A DNA stretch of 64,000 nucleotides, from contig JAGRJR010000006.1 in the NCBI GenBank assembly GCA_020442635.1, forward strand, positions 1 through 64,000, read 5' to 3'. Positions 17,414 through 24,254 of this stretch are shown piece after piece. This stretch comes from Lysobacterales bacterium (lineage in GTDB: Bacteria > Pseudomonadota > Gammaproteobacteria > Xanthomonadales > Marinicellaceae). The notes beneath the pieces were generated by a model. That model did no database searches and was not told where the DNA came from. It was given only the letters and a program-made list of their open reading frames with translations. The translations under genes and the position numbers were made by a program. The first letter of the stretch is position 1. The number at the start of each line of letters is the position of its first letter.

Positions 17414-18061
17414 ATGGCCATGAAAATCCCACACCTTGATCCAGATTATGCACGGCAACGGCGCAAACAGTGGCCGCGGGCGTTTCGGATTGGTTTATTT
17501 TTTTTGGCGGTGGTTTGGCTGTGTTTTTTGCTGGCACAGGTTTTGCCCTTGACCCAATTTGGTACCAAGCCAAGAACTTTGGAAGGTTTGTTGGGTTTGT
17601 TGACCATGCCGTTTATTCATTCGGGCTGGCCGCATTTGATTGATAACTCTTTGCCCTTGTTTTTGGCTACGGTGGCCTTGTTTGGTAATTATCCCAAAGT
17701 GGCTACACGGGTGATGGTTTGGGGAGCGATTTTAACTGCCGCTTTGGTGTGGCTGTTTGGTCGGCATGTTAATCACATCGGTTCCAGCGGTTTGTTTTAT
17801 GCAGTGCTGTCTTATTTGTTTGTTAGTGGGTTTTTGAAAAAAGACATTCAATCGATAGGTATTTCGATTGCCATTGCGTTTATGTATGGTTATATGATTT
17901 GGGGCATTTTTCCAGGTAAGGAGGGTATTTCCTGGGAGTCACATATGTTTGGCTTTTTGGTGGGGGTTTTTCTTGCTTACAACACCAAGGACATTGATCG
18001 TCCGGTGTTGAAAGATTGGCGCTTGGATGAAGGGATTGATTATTACGATGATAACCACTGA
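17414..18061 (+). CDS. rhomboid-family intramembrane serine protease
   Basis: Cleaves transmembrane segments of substrates inside the inner membrane. The ~215-aa protein has six predicted membrane helices. The catalytic Ser lies in HIGSSGLFYA (GxSG motif) in one helix and the catalytic His in SHMFGFLVG in a later one; HSGWPHLIDN in an earlier helix gives the family's conserved His/Asn side. The N-terminus is a basic cytosolic stretch (PDYARQRRKQWPR). Three in-frame starts exist: TTG 17411, ATG 17414 and ATG 17420; 17414 is chosen without a decisive Shine-Dalgarno. Substrates are unknown. It is convergent with the DksA-like gene and shares a hairpin with it. Confidence 0.9.
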   Translation: MAMKIPHLDPDYARQRRKQWPRAFRIGLFFLAVVWLCFLLAQVLPLTQFGTKPRTLEGLLGLLTMPFIHSGWPHLIDNSLPLFLATVALFGNYPKVATRVMVWGAILTAALVWLFGRHVNHIGSSGLFYAVLSYLFVSGFLKKDIQSIGISIAIAFMYGYMIWGIFPGKEGISWESHMFGFLVGVFLAYNTKDIDRPVLKDWRLDEGIDYYDDNH

Positions 18062-18082
18062 TTGGATTCAATCAGTGGTTAT
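18051..18082. terminator. perfect hairpin spanning both convergent stop codons
   Basis: ATAACCACTGATTG (18051-18064), loop GATT, CAATCAGTGGTTAT (18069-18082): a perfect 14-bp stem. It contains the rhomboid TGA (18059-18061) and the DksA-like stop (18079-18081). No U-tract follows, so it may protect or separate the 3' ends rather than act as a classic terminator. Confidence 0.6.
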
Positions 18083-18426
18083 TTAGCACTTGCACAAGAG
18101 AAACAGAATGGAGTATGCGGTATCGCTTCCAGTCTTTTGTGGTTAATGCGTTCACCGCATACTACACAAGCACCATAAGTGCCATGTTCTATTCGTAACA
18201 GCGCCTTGTTGATCTGTGATAATTCAATTTGTGCTTCCTGATCCAGCGCCTCAACAACCTGATCATTTTCTGTTTCAATGGCCTGTTCGGCAAAGTCAGC
18301 CGATACAGGTTCTTTCCGGTGCAGGTGCAAACGGGTTTTTGATAACAGGTCTTGTAAACGTTTTTGTTCGCTTAACAGTTGTGCTTTTAAATCATCAAGA
18401 GCAGTTCTTTCAAATAAAGCAGCCAT
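18079..18426 (-). CDS. DksA/TraR-family zinc-finger protein
   Basis: Small RNA-polymerase secondary-channel regulator family. The 115-aa protein has a helical coiled-coil N-terminal part (residues ~5-75) and a C-terminal C4 zinc finger, CVVC...CFSC. The tip segment SADFAEQA resembles the DxxDxA of DksA but with Glu at the second acidic position. It is shorter than E. coli DksA (151 aa) and longer than TraR (~73 aa), so it is probably a paralogue, not the main DksA. A good AAGGA Shine-Dalgarno lies 8 nt before the ATG at 18426. Confidence 0.85.
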   Translation of the reverse strand: MAALFERTALDDLKAQLLSEQKRLQDLLSKTRLHLHRKEPVSADFAEQAIETENDQVVEALDQEAQIELSQINKALLRIEHGTYGACVVCGERINHKRLEAIPHTPFCFSCASAK

Positions 18427-18541
18427 TTGGTTTTCCTTTAGTCATGTTATTAATGACGAACCCACCGTCAGTCATTTTGTCATACCAAAGTCTACCTGTT
18501 TTATGTTGAGGTTTAATTGACTAATGTCAATTTGTGAAAAA

Positions 18542-18579
18542 AGAAAAAGGCTGGTTTATGATCAAACCAACCTTTTTCT
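18542..18579 (-). terminator. intrinsic terminator of the secreted-protein gene at 18592
   Basis: AGAAAAAGGCTGGTTT (18542-18557) pairs with AAACCAACCTTTTTCT (18564-18579) with a single mismatch around a 6-nt loop; on the minus strand a T-run follows. Confidence 0.85.
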
Positions 18580-18591
18580 GGTGTTAACAGG

Positions 18592-19563
18592 TTATTTTAA
18601 TTGATTTTCAAGTTTTTGGATGGTGGCTAAAATGCGATCCTGGGTACTTTTATCTAAAGAGCCTGTGGGTGCTTGTTTAACCCTGTCGGAATCCAGCATC
18701 TGTGCCAAGCCCATTATGGCTGATGGTTTGCCAGCTGATTTTGAAGGTCCCGTGCCAGTGTCAACAAAGTGCTTACTGGCTGAACGGAAACCTCTGACCG
18801 AAAAACCTGCTAAATTCAGGTTTGGACTGCTACCAACACGATAGGAAAAGGCTTCACCATCGAACTGATTGGTGCCGGTTTTCAAGTAGTACGCCAAATA
18901 ATAGTCTGCATCATCGCGAACCACAGCTATCAATTCATTGTTTTGAAAATCGTAAGCGGCTGCCAGGTCGTTGTTGTTCAGAGCATAGTTGGTACAACGG
19001 TTGTAGGCGGTACTTTCAGAGCGACAGCCGGTGGCAAGGTAATCTCCGTTGAAGGTTTCGGTTTGTTCAAAAATCAGAACATCTCCGTAAAAAGGGTAAT
19101 TGTCGCTGTATTGTGACACGTCATAAACGACTTGCCATTCGCCTCGCATTTTTTGCAGTTCATCACCAAGGAAAAAGTTAAATCGTTCCAAAGCAATGGT
19201 TTCTCCAAGTAAAGTCATATTGGCATGGGTTTCAGTGAGGAAATTAATTTTTACAGTGCCGAGGTTGGTTTGGTAGGTGTTGTTTTGTTGCCATTGGCAA
19301 GCCAGACAAGGACCATCTTCACTGAGGTAGATTGGACCTTCATAATAAGAGTTGCCATCTAAAAATCCTGAGGTGGTATACCAATACGGATTGCCAAAGT
19401 TATCGTACACATAAAACACGCCAAAGAAAAAATTGTCTTGAATCTCAAAATTATATCCAGAACCGGGTTCGTTGCTGCTCCAGTAGAGGCCTGATTCAGG
19501 TGTGAATGCCAAAGTAGGTAAACTGGCAAACATGAAAGTCAGTAGGGTAAGTGTTTTTTTCAT
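18592..19563 (-). CDS. secreted protein with Trp/Tyr/Gly-rich 'GxGYNFEI' domain
   Basis: Function unknown. A Sec signal (MKKTLTLLTFMFASLPTLAF) starts at the ATG 19563, which has a strong GAGGAG Shine-Dalgarno; the frame upstream to 19629 is not needed. After the signal comes GLYWSSNEPGSGYNFEIQ and then FYVYDNFGNPYWY, a domain also present in the protein at 22944 (GWFDPAKNGQGFLLEI ... FTFDNDGNQFWL). The middle has several Cys, and the C-terminal ~60 residues are a charged helical tail (DKSTQDRILATIQKLENQLK). It is monocistronic, divergent from tatD, with its own terminator. Confidence 0.78.
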   Translation of the reverse strand: MKKTLTLLTFMFASLPTLAFTPESGLYWSSNEPGSGYNFEIQDNFFFGVFYVYDNFGNPYWYTTSGFLDGNSYYEGPIYLSEDGPCLACQWQQNNTYQTNLGTVKINFLTETHANMTLLGETIALERFNFFLGDELQKMRGEWQVVYDVSQYSDNYPFYGDVLIFEQTETFNGDYLATGCRSESTAYNRCTNYALNNNDLAAAYDFQNNELIAVVRDDADYYLAYYLKTGTNQFDGEAFSYRVGSSPNLNLAGFSVRGFRSASKHFVDTGTGPSKSAGKPSAIMGLAQMLDSDRVKQAPTGSLDKSTQDRILATIQKLENQLK

Positions 19564-19655
19564 AAAATTCTCCTCGTTGTGAGTAATGCTTGTTATATTA
19601 CGCATCTTGAATGAATTGTGTCTGAACATTTTCTAAATATAAACTGAACGATAAC

Positions 19656-20435
19656 ATGATAGATATTGGTGCCAATTTAACCCACGACAGTTTTGACCTG
19701 GATCGTGATGAAGTGATTCAAAATGCCCGCGATGCCGGTGTTGAGGCCTTTATTATTACCGGTTCAGATGTGTCATGTTCAAACAAAGCTGTTGCCCTGG
19801 CTCATCAATATGAAGATTGTTGTTATGCCACAGCAGGCATACATCCACATCATGCTGCAGAATTCAATGGTGAATCACAGGTAGCGTTGCAACGCTTGTT
19901 ACAAGATGAAAAAGTAGTCGCCGTGGGAGAAACCGGTTTGGACTATTTTCGAGACTTTTCACCCAGGCCGGCACAGGTGTTTTCGTTTGAACAACACATA
20001 CAAATGGCCATTGAAAACAATATGCCGATGTTTCTGCATCAGCGAGATGCACACAAAGATTTTGGGCCTATCTTAAAAGAACATCGCGATCAGTTGAGTC
20101 AGGTAGTGGTACATTGTTTCACTGATAATCAAGCGGCTTTGTTTGATTACCTGGACATGGATTGTTACATTGGTATTACAGGTTGGATATGTGATGAAAG
20201 GCGTGGTCAACATTTGCTTGATTTGGTCAACAACATTCCAGAAAATAGATTGTTGATTGAGACCGATGCGCCTTATTTGCTACCAAGAAATTTAGATCCA
20301 AAACCAAAAACACGTCGTAATGAACCCAAGTATTTGCCTCACATTGCCCGGTTTGTAGCCGCACAAAGAAACACAGATTACTCGACTTTAATTACGACCA
20401 CTACACAAAACACCAAAGCCTGTTTTGGGCTTTAA
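19656..20435 (+). CDS. tatD: TatD-family metal-dependent DNase
   Basis: Metal-dependent hydrolase of the amidohydrolase superfamily; TatD acts as a 3'-5' exonuclease in DNA repair. The 259-aa protein opens MIDIGANLTHDSF, diagnostic for TatD proper rather than YcfH or YjjV. Metal ligands follow in order: GIHPHHA, VGETGLDYFRD, LHQRDAH, VVHCFTDN and ETDAPYLLPRN. Length is standard. pepQ follows 15 nt downstream and is probably co-transcribed. No tatABC genes are near. Confidence 0.94.
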   Translation: MIDIGANLTHDSFDLDRDEVIQNARDAGVEAFIITGSDVSCSNKAVALAHQYEDCCYATAGIHPHHAAEFNGESQVALQRLLQDEKVVAVGETGLDYFRDFSPRPAQVFSFEQHIQMAIENNMPMFLHQRDAHKDFGPILKEHRDQLSQVVVHCFTDNQAALFDYLDMDCYIGITGWICDERRGQHLLDLVNNIPENRLLIETDAPYLLPRNLDPKPKTRRNEPKYLPHIARFVAAQRNTDYSTLITTTTQNTKACFGL

Positions 20436-20450
20436 AGCATTTAAAGAGAC

Positions 20451-21737
20451 ATGACCATGGGAATTTTTAAACAACACATTGATTATTTAGTCAGCGAAAC
20501 AACAGCAGCCTTGCAAGCAACAGGTTATGAAGGGTTGTGGATTTACTCTGGTCATCCAGAAAACAATTTTTTGGATGATATGGCGCCACCACACAGCATC
20601 AACCCACATTTCAAGTGGTGGGTACCAGTGGCTCATGTGACCAGCAGTGTGTTACATTTTGAGCCAGGACAAAAACCCAAAGTGTATTTACATCAGCCTG
20701 CTGATTTTTGGCACAAAATCATCGATAACAGTCAGGAGCCTTGGGCGGCTTATTTTGATGTCATCGTGATTGGTCATTACAGTGAGCTGCCAGATTTTGC
20801 CCAGGTTAGGAACCATGCTTGGATTGGCTCCAAAGAATTGTGTCCTCTTGATGAGGCTCACACCAACCCTCAGGCCTTACTCAATTATTTGCATTTCAGT
20901 CGGATTCAAAAAACAGAGTACGAAATTCATTGTATCAAAAAAGCCAATGAAGCGGCCTTACTTGGCCATCAAGCCGCCAAGGAGGCGTTTTATGCAGGTT
21001 GTTCTGAATATGAAATTCACATGGCCTATTTGATGGCTTGTCAGCACAATGAGTACCAAATGCCATATGGCAACATTGTGGCTTTGAATGAAAATCCATC
21101 GGTGTTGCATTATCAATATCAAAACCGGGTGCGCATTGAAAAGGGTCAATTGAAATCATTTTTGATTGATGCAGGTGCTAATTACAAAGGTTATGCGGCT
21201 GACATCACCCGAACTTATGCTTACAAAGAAGACATGTTCGCTGAGATGATCAACCGTTTGGATGAGAAGCAACAACAACTGTGTTCACAGGTGGTGGCTG
21301 GACAGGATTATGTTGAATTACATCAGCAAGCTCATTTAAACATCTCTGAGGTATTGCATGAATTTGGCGTATTCAAATGTGATGCTGAAACCGCTGTGTC
21401 TTCGGGTCTGAGCCAAACTTTTTTCCCACATGGACTGGGTCATTATCTGGGCTTACAGGTACATGATGTCTCAGGTCATGTTATCGATCGTCAAGGTACG
21501 GTAAAAAATCCACCTGAGGAATATCCATTCCTGCGATTGACAGATGTGTTGCGAGAAGGTGCCGTGGTTACCATTGAGCCGGGCTTGTATTTTATTCCCA
21601 TGTTGCTCAAAGAAATTGCAGGCCATCAGGATGTTGATTGGAGTCGTGTCGAAGAACTTTCACCTTATGGTGGCATTCGAATAGAGGATAATGTGGTCGC
21701 TGGTAAAGAGTGTGCCATGAATCTGACACGTGGCTAA
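20451..21737 (+). CDS. pepQ: Xaa-Pro dipeptidase (prolidase, M24B)
   Basis: Cytosolic dinuclear-metal peptidase that splits dipeptides with C-terminal proline. The 428-aa protein has a PepQ-type N-terminal domain and the pita-bread catalytic domain with metal ligands in DAGANYKGYAADITRTY (two Asp), PHGLGHYLGLQVHD (His), TIEPGLYF (Glu) and GGIRIEDNV (Glu). Two ATGs compete (20451 and 20457); AAGAG lies only 3-4 nt before the first and 8 nt before the second, so 20457 may be the real start. It lies 15 nt after tatD. Confidence 0.94.
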   Translation: MTMGIFKQHIDYLVSETTAALQATGYEGLWIYSGHPENNFLDDMAPPHSINPHFKWWVPVAHVTSSVLHFEPGQKPKVYLHQPADFWHKIIDNSQEPWAAYFDVIVIGHYSELPDFAQVRNHAWIGSKELCPLDEAHTNPQALLNYLHFSRIQKTEYEIHCIKKANEAALLGHQAAKEAFYAGCSEYEIHMAYLMACQHNEYQMPYGNIVALNENPSVLHYQYQNRVRIEKGQLKSFLIDAGANYKGYAADITRTYAYKEDMFAEMINRLDEKQQQLCSQVVAGQDYVELHQQAHLNISEVLHEFGVFKCDAETAVSSGLSQTFFPHGLGHYLGLQVHDVSGHVIDRQGTVKNPPEEYPFLRLTDVLREGAVVTIEPGLYFIPMLLKEIAGHQDVDWSRVEELSPYGGIRIEDNVVAGKECAMNLTRG

Positions 21738-21759
21738 GTTTAGGAGTTAAGGCACCTAT

Positions 21760-22107
21760 TTATGCTTGTAGGTTCAGGTGTTTTTCAGATTCAAGAAGAA
21801 AGGGCAGGATTTGTTTGCCACTGACTTGGTGTTGTTTAATCAGGCATAAGCGGATGAAATTTGAAATCATGATTTTTGCGCAACTGAACACAGCATTTTC
21901 AGTAAAGTTAACTTCAAAGGCATGGGCATGGGCGTAGCTTGTTTGAACCATTTCACCCGGAATCCAAACTACTTCATCTGTACCGCATAGTTTGAACAAG
22001 TATTCGCCCTCACTTTCTCCCATCCACAAGTCTTTACTGATGATAATGGTTTGCTGATTGGCTGGGTGGTTATGGGTGCTTTGTTGTTTGATGTGAAGTG
22101 AGTTCAT
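21760..22107 (-). CDS. small hypothetical protein
   Basis: A 115-aa frame from the ATG at 22107 (the frame opens at a TTG, 22119), between pepQ and the surface-protein genes. Segments such as TIIISKDLWMGESEGEY and VVWIPGEMVQTSY look like ordinary beta-rich protein. No signal, no membrane helix and no family recognised. Support comes from the lack of any other coding frame here and from its size. A perfect hairpin at 22126-22154 lies just upstream. Confidence 0.5.
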   Translation of the reverse strand: MNSLHIKQQSTHNHPANQQTIIISKDLWMGESEGEYLFKLCGTDEVVWIPGEMVQTSYAHAHAFEVNFTENAVFSCAKIMISNFIRLCLIKQHQVSGKQILPFLLESEKHLNLQA

Positions 22108-22125
22108 GGCTAGATCCAAATCAAT

Positions 22126-22154
22126 GTTCCGACCTGATAGTATCAGGTCGGAAC
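22126..22154 (-). terminator. perfect hairpin after the surface-protein operon
   Basis: GTTCCGACCTGATA (22126-22139) and TATCAGGTCGGAAC (22141-22154) are exact reverse complements with one central base. It sits 11 nt after the stop of the gene at 22165 and probably ends its transcript; the T-tract is weak. Confidence 0.6.
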
Positions 22155-22164
22155 GGGTTTCATT

Positions 22165-22947
22165 TTATTGCACGGTTGCAAACAGATAGACAGTGTTGCC
22201 TTGTTTGATCTCAACCAATTTATTTAATGGGTCAAATGTCAATGGCATTTTACCTGGCTCTACCGGATCGCGGAACTCAAGCTCGGTTTCTGCACCAGAT
22301 ACATTGAAGCTGGTGATTGATTGACCGCCGACAAATAATTGGTATGTGCCTGCATTCAAATCTTCCACCTCTATTTTAAAGTCTCGCCGGTCTGAGCGGG
22401 TCTCGTATCGAACAGAACCTGAAGCATCAGAGTCTGCTCCTGTGTTGTTAAAATCAACATCAATATCAACTAACTGTGGAGGTGCGGTGCCACCGCTACC
22501 GTTGTCATCACAATCATCATCATTTGAATGGTCATCACATTCATCATCTGAACCTTGTCCGCCGTTGTCATCATCACAATCATCATTTGAAGAACTGTTG
22601 TCATCGCAATCATCATCAGAGCCATTGTTACCACCATTACCCGGCTCGCTTGAGAAATCTAAAGTGAATAATGTATCTGGACCTTGGGTAATGGTAATTA
22701 ATTTGCCCAACGGATTGAAGTCAAGCAACTCTTTTCCGGTTTCCACAGGATTGCGGAACTCTATTTCTCCTTCAACACCAGCAGGGGTTTGGGTTACTTC
22801 AATGATGCCTTGGGTTTCGTCACCTATATTCAAGTCATAAAAACCTACAGGAACATCCTCTATTTCAACATCAAAGTTCACTCGGTCAGCGCGTTGCTCT
22901 AATTTAACCTTGGCTTCACCTAAGGGATAAATGCCCGTGTTATTCAT
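22165..22947 (-). CDS. repeat-domain surface protein, downstream half (two repeats plus Asp/Cys-rich linker)
   Basis: A 260-aa product without its own signal peptide. It holds two copies of a ~85-residue domain (about residues 9-95 and 178-258), each with RADRVNFDVEIED- or RSDRRDFKIEVED-like strands and ending in EFR(N/D)PVE(T/P)GK followed by a FNPLGK/FDPLNK strand. Between them is a low-complexity linker with four DDxCDD units, reminiscent of calcium-binding thrombospondin-3 repeats. Its ATG overlaps the TGA of the upstream gene (ATGA), but adding one C to the C7 tract at 22999-23005 joins both frames into a single ~558-aa exported protein with three repeats. It is therefore likely the C-terminal part of one gene. 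Confidence 0.75.
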   Translation of the reverse strand: MNNTGIYPLGEAKVKLEQRADRVNFDVEIEDVPVGFYDLNIGDETQGIIEVTQTPAGVEGEIEFRNPVETGKELLDFNPLGKLITITQGPDTLFTLDFSSEPGNGGNNGSDDDCDDNSSSNDDCDDDNGGQGSDDECDDHSNDDDCDDNGSGGTAPPQLVDIDVDFNNTGADSDASGSVRYETRSDRRDFKIEVEDLNAGTYQLFVGGQSITSFNVSGAETELEFRDPVEPGKMPLTFDPLNKLVEIKQGNTVYLFATVQ

Positions 22948-23840
22948 ATACTGTTCGGTTTTATTGTTACCAAATGGTGGGGCTTGATTGCTGCTTCCGG
23001 GGGGGCTGTTTGACTGCCTCCTTGCGAAGACAAGATTAATTGACCTGCTTGCTTGATTTCTATCAAAGCGCCAATGGGATTAAATTTTAGTAACAATTTA
23101 CCAGGCTCAACAGGATCTCGGAATTCAACTTCACCTTTATTAAAGCCATTAGACAATGTAACCACCTGAATATCTGCCTCGTACTGTCCTGCCACATACA
23201 GTTGGTAAACACCTGTTGGTATGTGTTCAATTTCAACCGAAAAATCAATTCGATCGGTTTGTTGTTGGTATTTTGTCTTGCCTTGGGCGGTAATAGAGTT
23301 ACCTGTGGGTCGTAATGCAGTGATGATTTCATCGTTAGAAGCACTGTTACCAAGCTCATCAAATAAACCTCCGGTACAGTACAAGTTGTTAATGACCGTA
23401 TTACGTGTGATGGGCATGCTGCCACTGGAAAAGCCAGACACAGTGGGCTGCCAATGGGCGGTTCCATTGTTACAGTCCGTAAAAGTAAAGGTCAATTCCC
23501 CCCACTGCTGGGTGCTGACATTGGCGGCATTGTGTAAGTCACCAAATCGACCACCTTGGGGAACCAACATCTGAAATTCAATGGATTGGCCGCTGATTTC
23601 ACCCACACCAATCAACCAGAATTGGTTGCCATCATTATCAAATGTAAACCAGGTAGTCAGTGCTTGTTTTTGATTGTTTGATTTAATGATTTCAAGCAGG
23701 AATCCCTGGCCATTTTTGGCTGGATCAAACCAGCCGCCGGTAAAACTTTTGGTAATGATTAAATTGTTGGCACCATAAAGGCTGTTTACACATAAAGTCA
23801 TCAGCACCATTAAGATTGTTTTTTGTCTCAGTTTTTTCAT
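22944..23840 (-). CDS. repeat-domain surface protein, upstream half (signal peptide, sensor-like domain, one repeat)
   Basis: A 298-aa exported protein: signal MKKLRQKTILMVLMTLCVNSLYG, then GGWFDPAKNGQGFLLEI and FTFDNDGNQFWLIGVG, a domain shared with the protein at 18592, then one copy (about residues 190-275) of the ~85-aa repeat found twice in the next gene (QTDRIDFSVEIEH, EFRDPVEPGK, FNPIGALIEIKQ). After SQTAPP the frame runs through a C7 tract into 21 unrelated residues and stops. In the +1 frame the text continues as PPGSSNQAPPFGNN into the downstream gene. AGAGG precedes the ATG at 23840. The role is unknown, probably cell-surface. Confidence 0.78.
   Translation of the reverse strand: MKKLRQKTILMVLMTLCVNSLYGANNLIITKSFTGGWFDPAKNGQGFLLEIIKSNNQKQALTTWFTFDNDGNQFWLIGVGEISGQSIEFQMLVPQGGRFGDLHNAANVSTQQWGELTFTFTDCNNGTAHWQPTVSGFSSGSMPITRNTVINNLYCTGGLFDELGNSASNDEIITALRPTGNSITAQGKTKYQQQTDRIDFSVEIEHIPTGVYQLYVAGQYEADIQVVTLSNGFNKGEVEFRDPVEPGKLLLKFNPIGALIEIKQAGQLILSSQGGSQTAPPEAAIKPHHLVTIKPNSI
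22999..23005 (-). repeat. homopolymeric C7 tract at the frame junction
   Basis: Seven consecutive G on the plus strand (C on the coding strand) at the point where the two repeat-protein frames separate. One extra C makes the frames continuous; one fewer gives a stop about 12 codons later. Confidence 0.85.
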
Positions 23841-24203
23841 ATTTACCTCTTTGCTGACATACAGCTGAATAGATAGTTTTGACTATATTTGAAATATATA
23901 TTACAAATAATGTTTAAATAATAAGATTTATTTTGATTAAATGCAATAATATTTACAATAAAATAACATAAAAACGACAAATAACACGTTTTTTGTTGAT
24001 GATTTCACATTTTCTGAGGAAATTTGTCAGGTTGATCGCAAGCAATGGTGCAAAATAATGAAAGTATTCATGCGTGAACAGTTTAAAAAGATGTATGTTG
24101 AGAGAAACACAAATGCTGATTAATATCGGGTAGGCATATGGTTTACTTTATTTGGTTGTTTTGAAAAGTGGGGGAAGAATGAAAAAAGTTGTTTTATATA
24201 TCA
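23841..24203. other. AT-rich intergenic region without a gene
   Basis: About 360 bp between the surface-protein start and the prc terminator. Very AT-rich. A plus-strand TTGACT-17 bp-TACAAA pair (23879-23907) resembles a promoter, but no convincing frame or structure follows it. I see no RNA gene here. Confidence 0.5.
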
Positions 24204-24232
24204 AAAAAGCCCAATCATGCATTGGGCTTTTT
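24204..24232 (-). terminator. prc terminator
   Basis: AAAAAGCCCAAT, loop CATGC, ATTGGGCTTTTT: a perfect 12-bp stem with a T-run in the minus direction, 22 nt after the prc stop. Confidence 0.88.
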
Positions 24233-24254
24233 CGCAAGTGGTAGCTATTAGGAG

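Noticed and set aside
22500..22630. CRISPR or tandem-repeat array
   Set aside because: The short TCATC-type repeats are codons of the Asp/Cys linker, with no spacers and no cas genes.
22346..22840. 164-aa Ser-rich plus-strand frame
   Set aside because: It is the antisense of the repeat-protein gene; its Ser content is the mirror of Asp codons.
23879..23907. Promoter TTGACT-17-TACAAA on the plus strand
   Set aside because: It leads into AT-rich DNA without a gene or structure and is likely chance in such composition.
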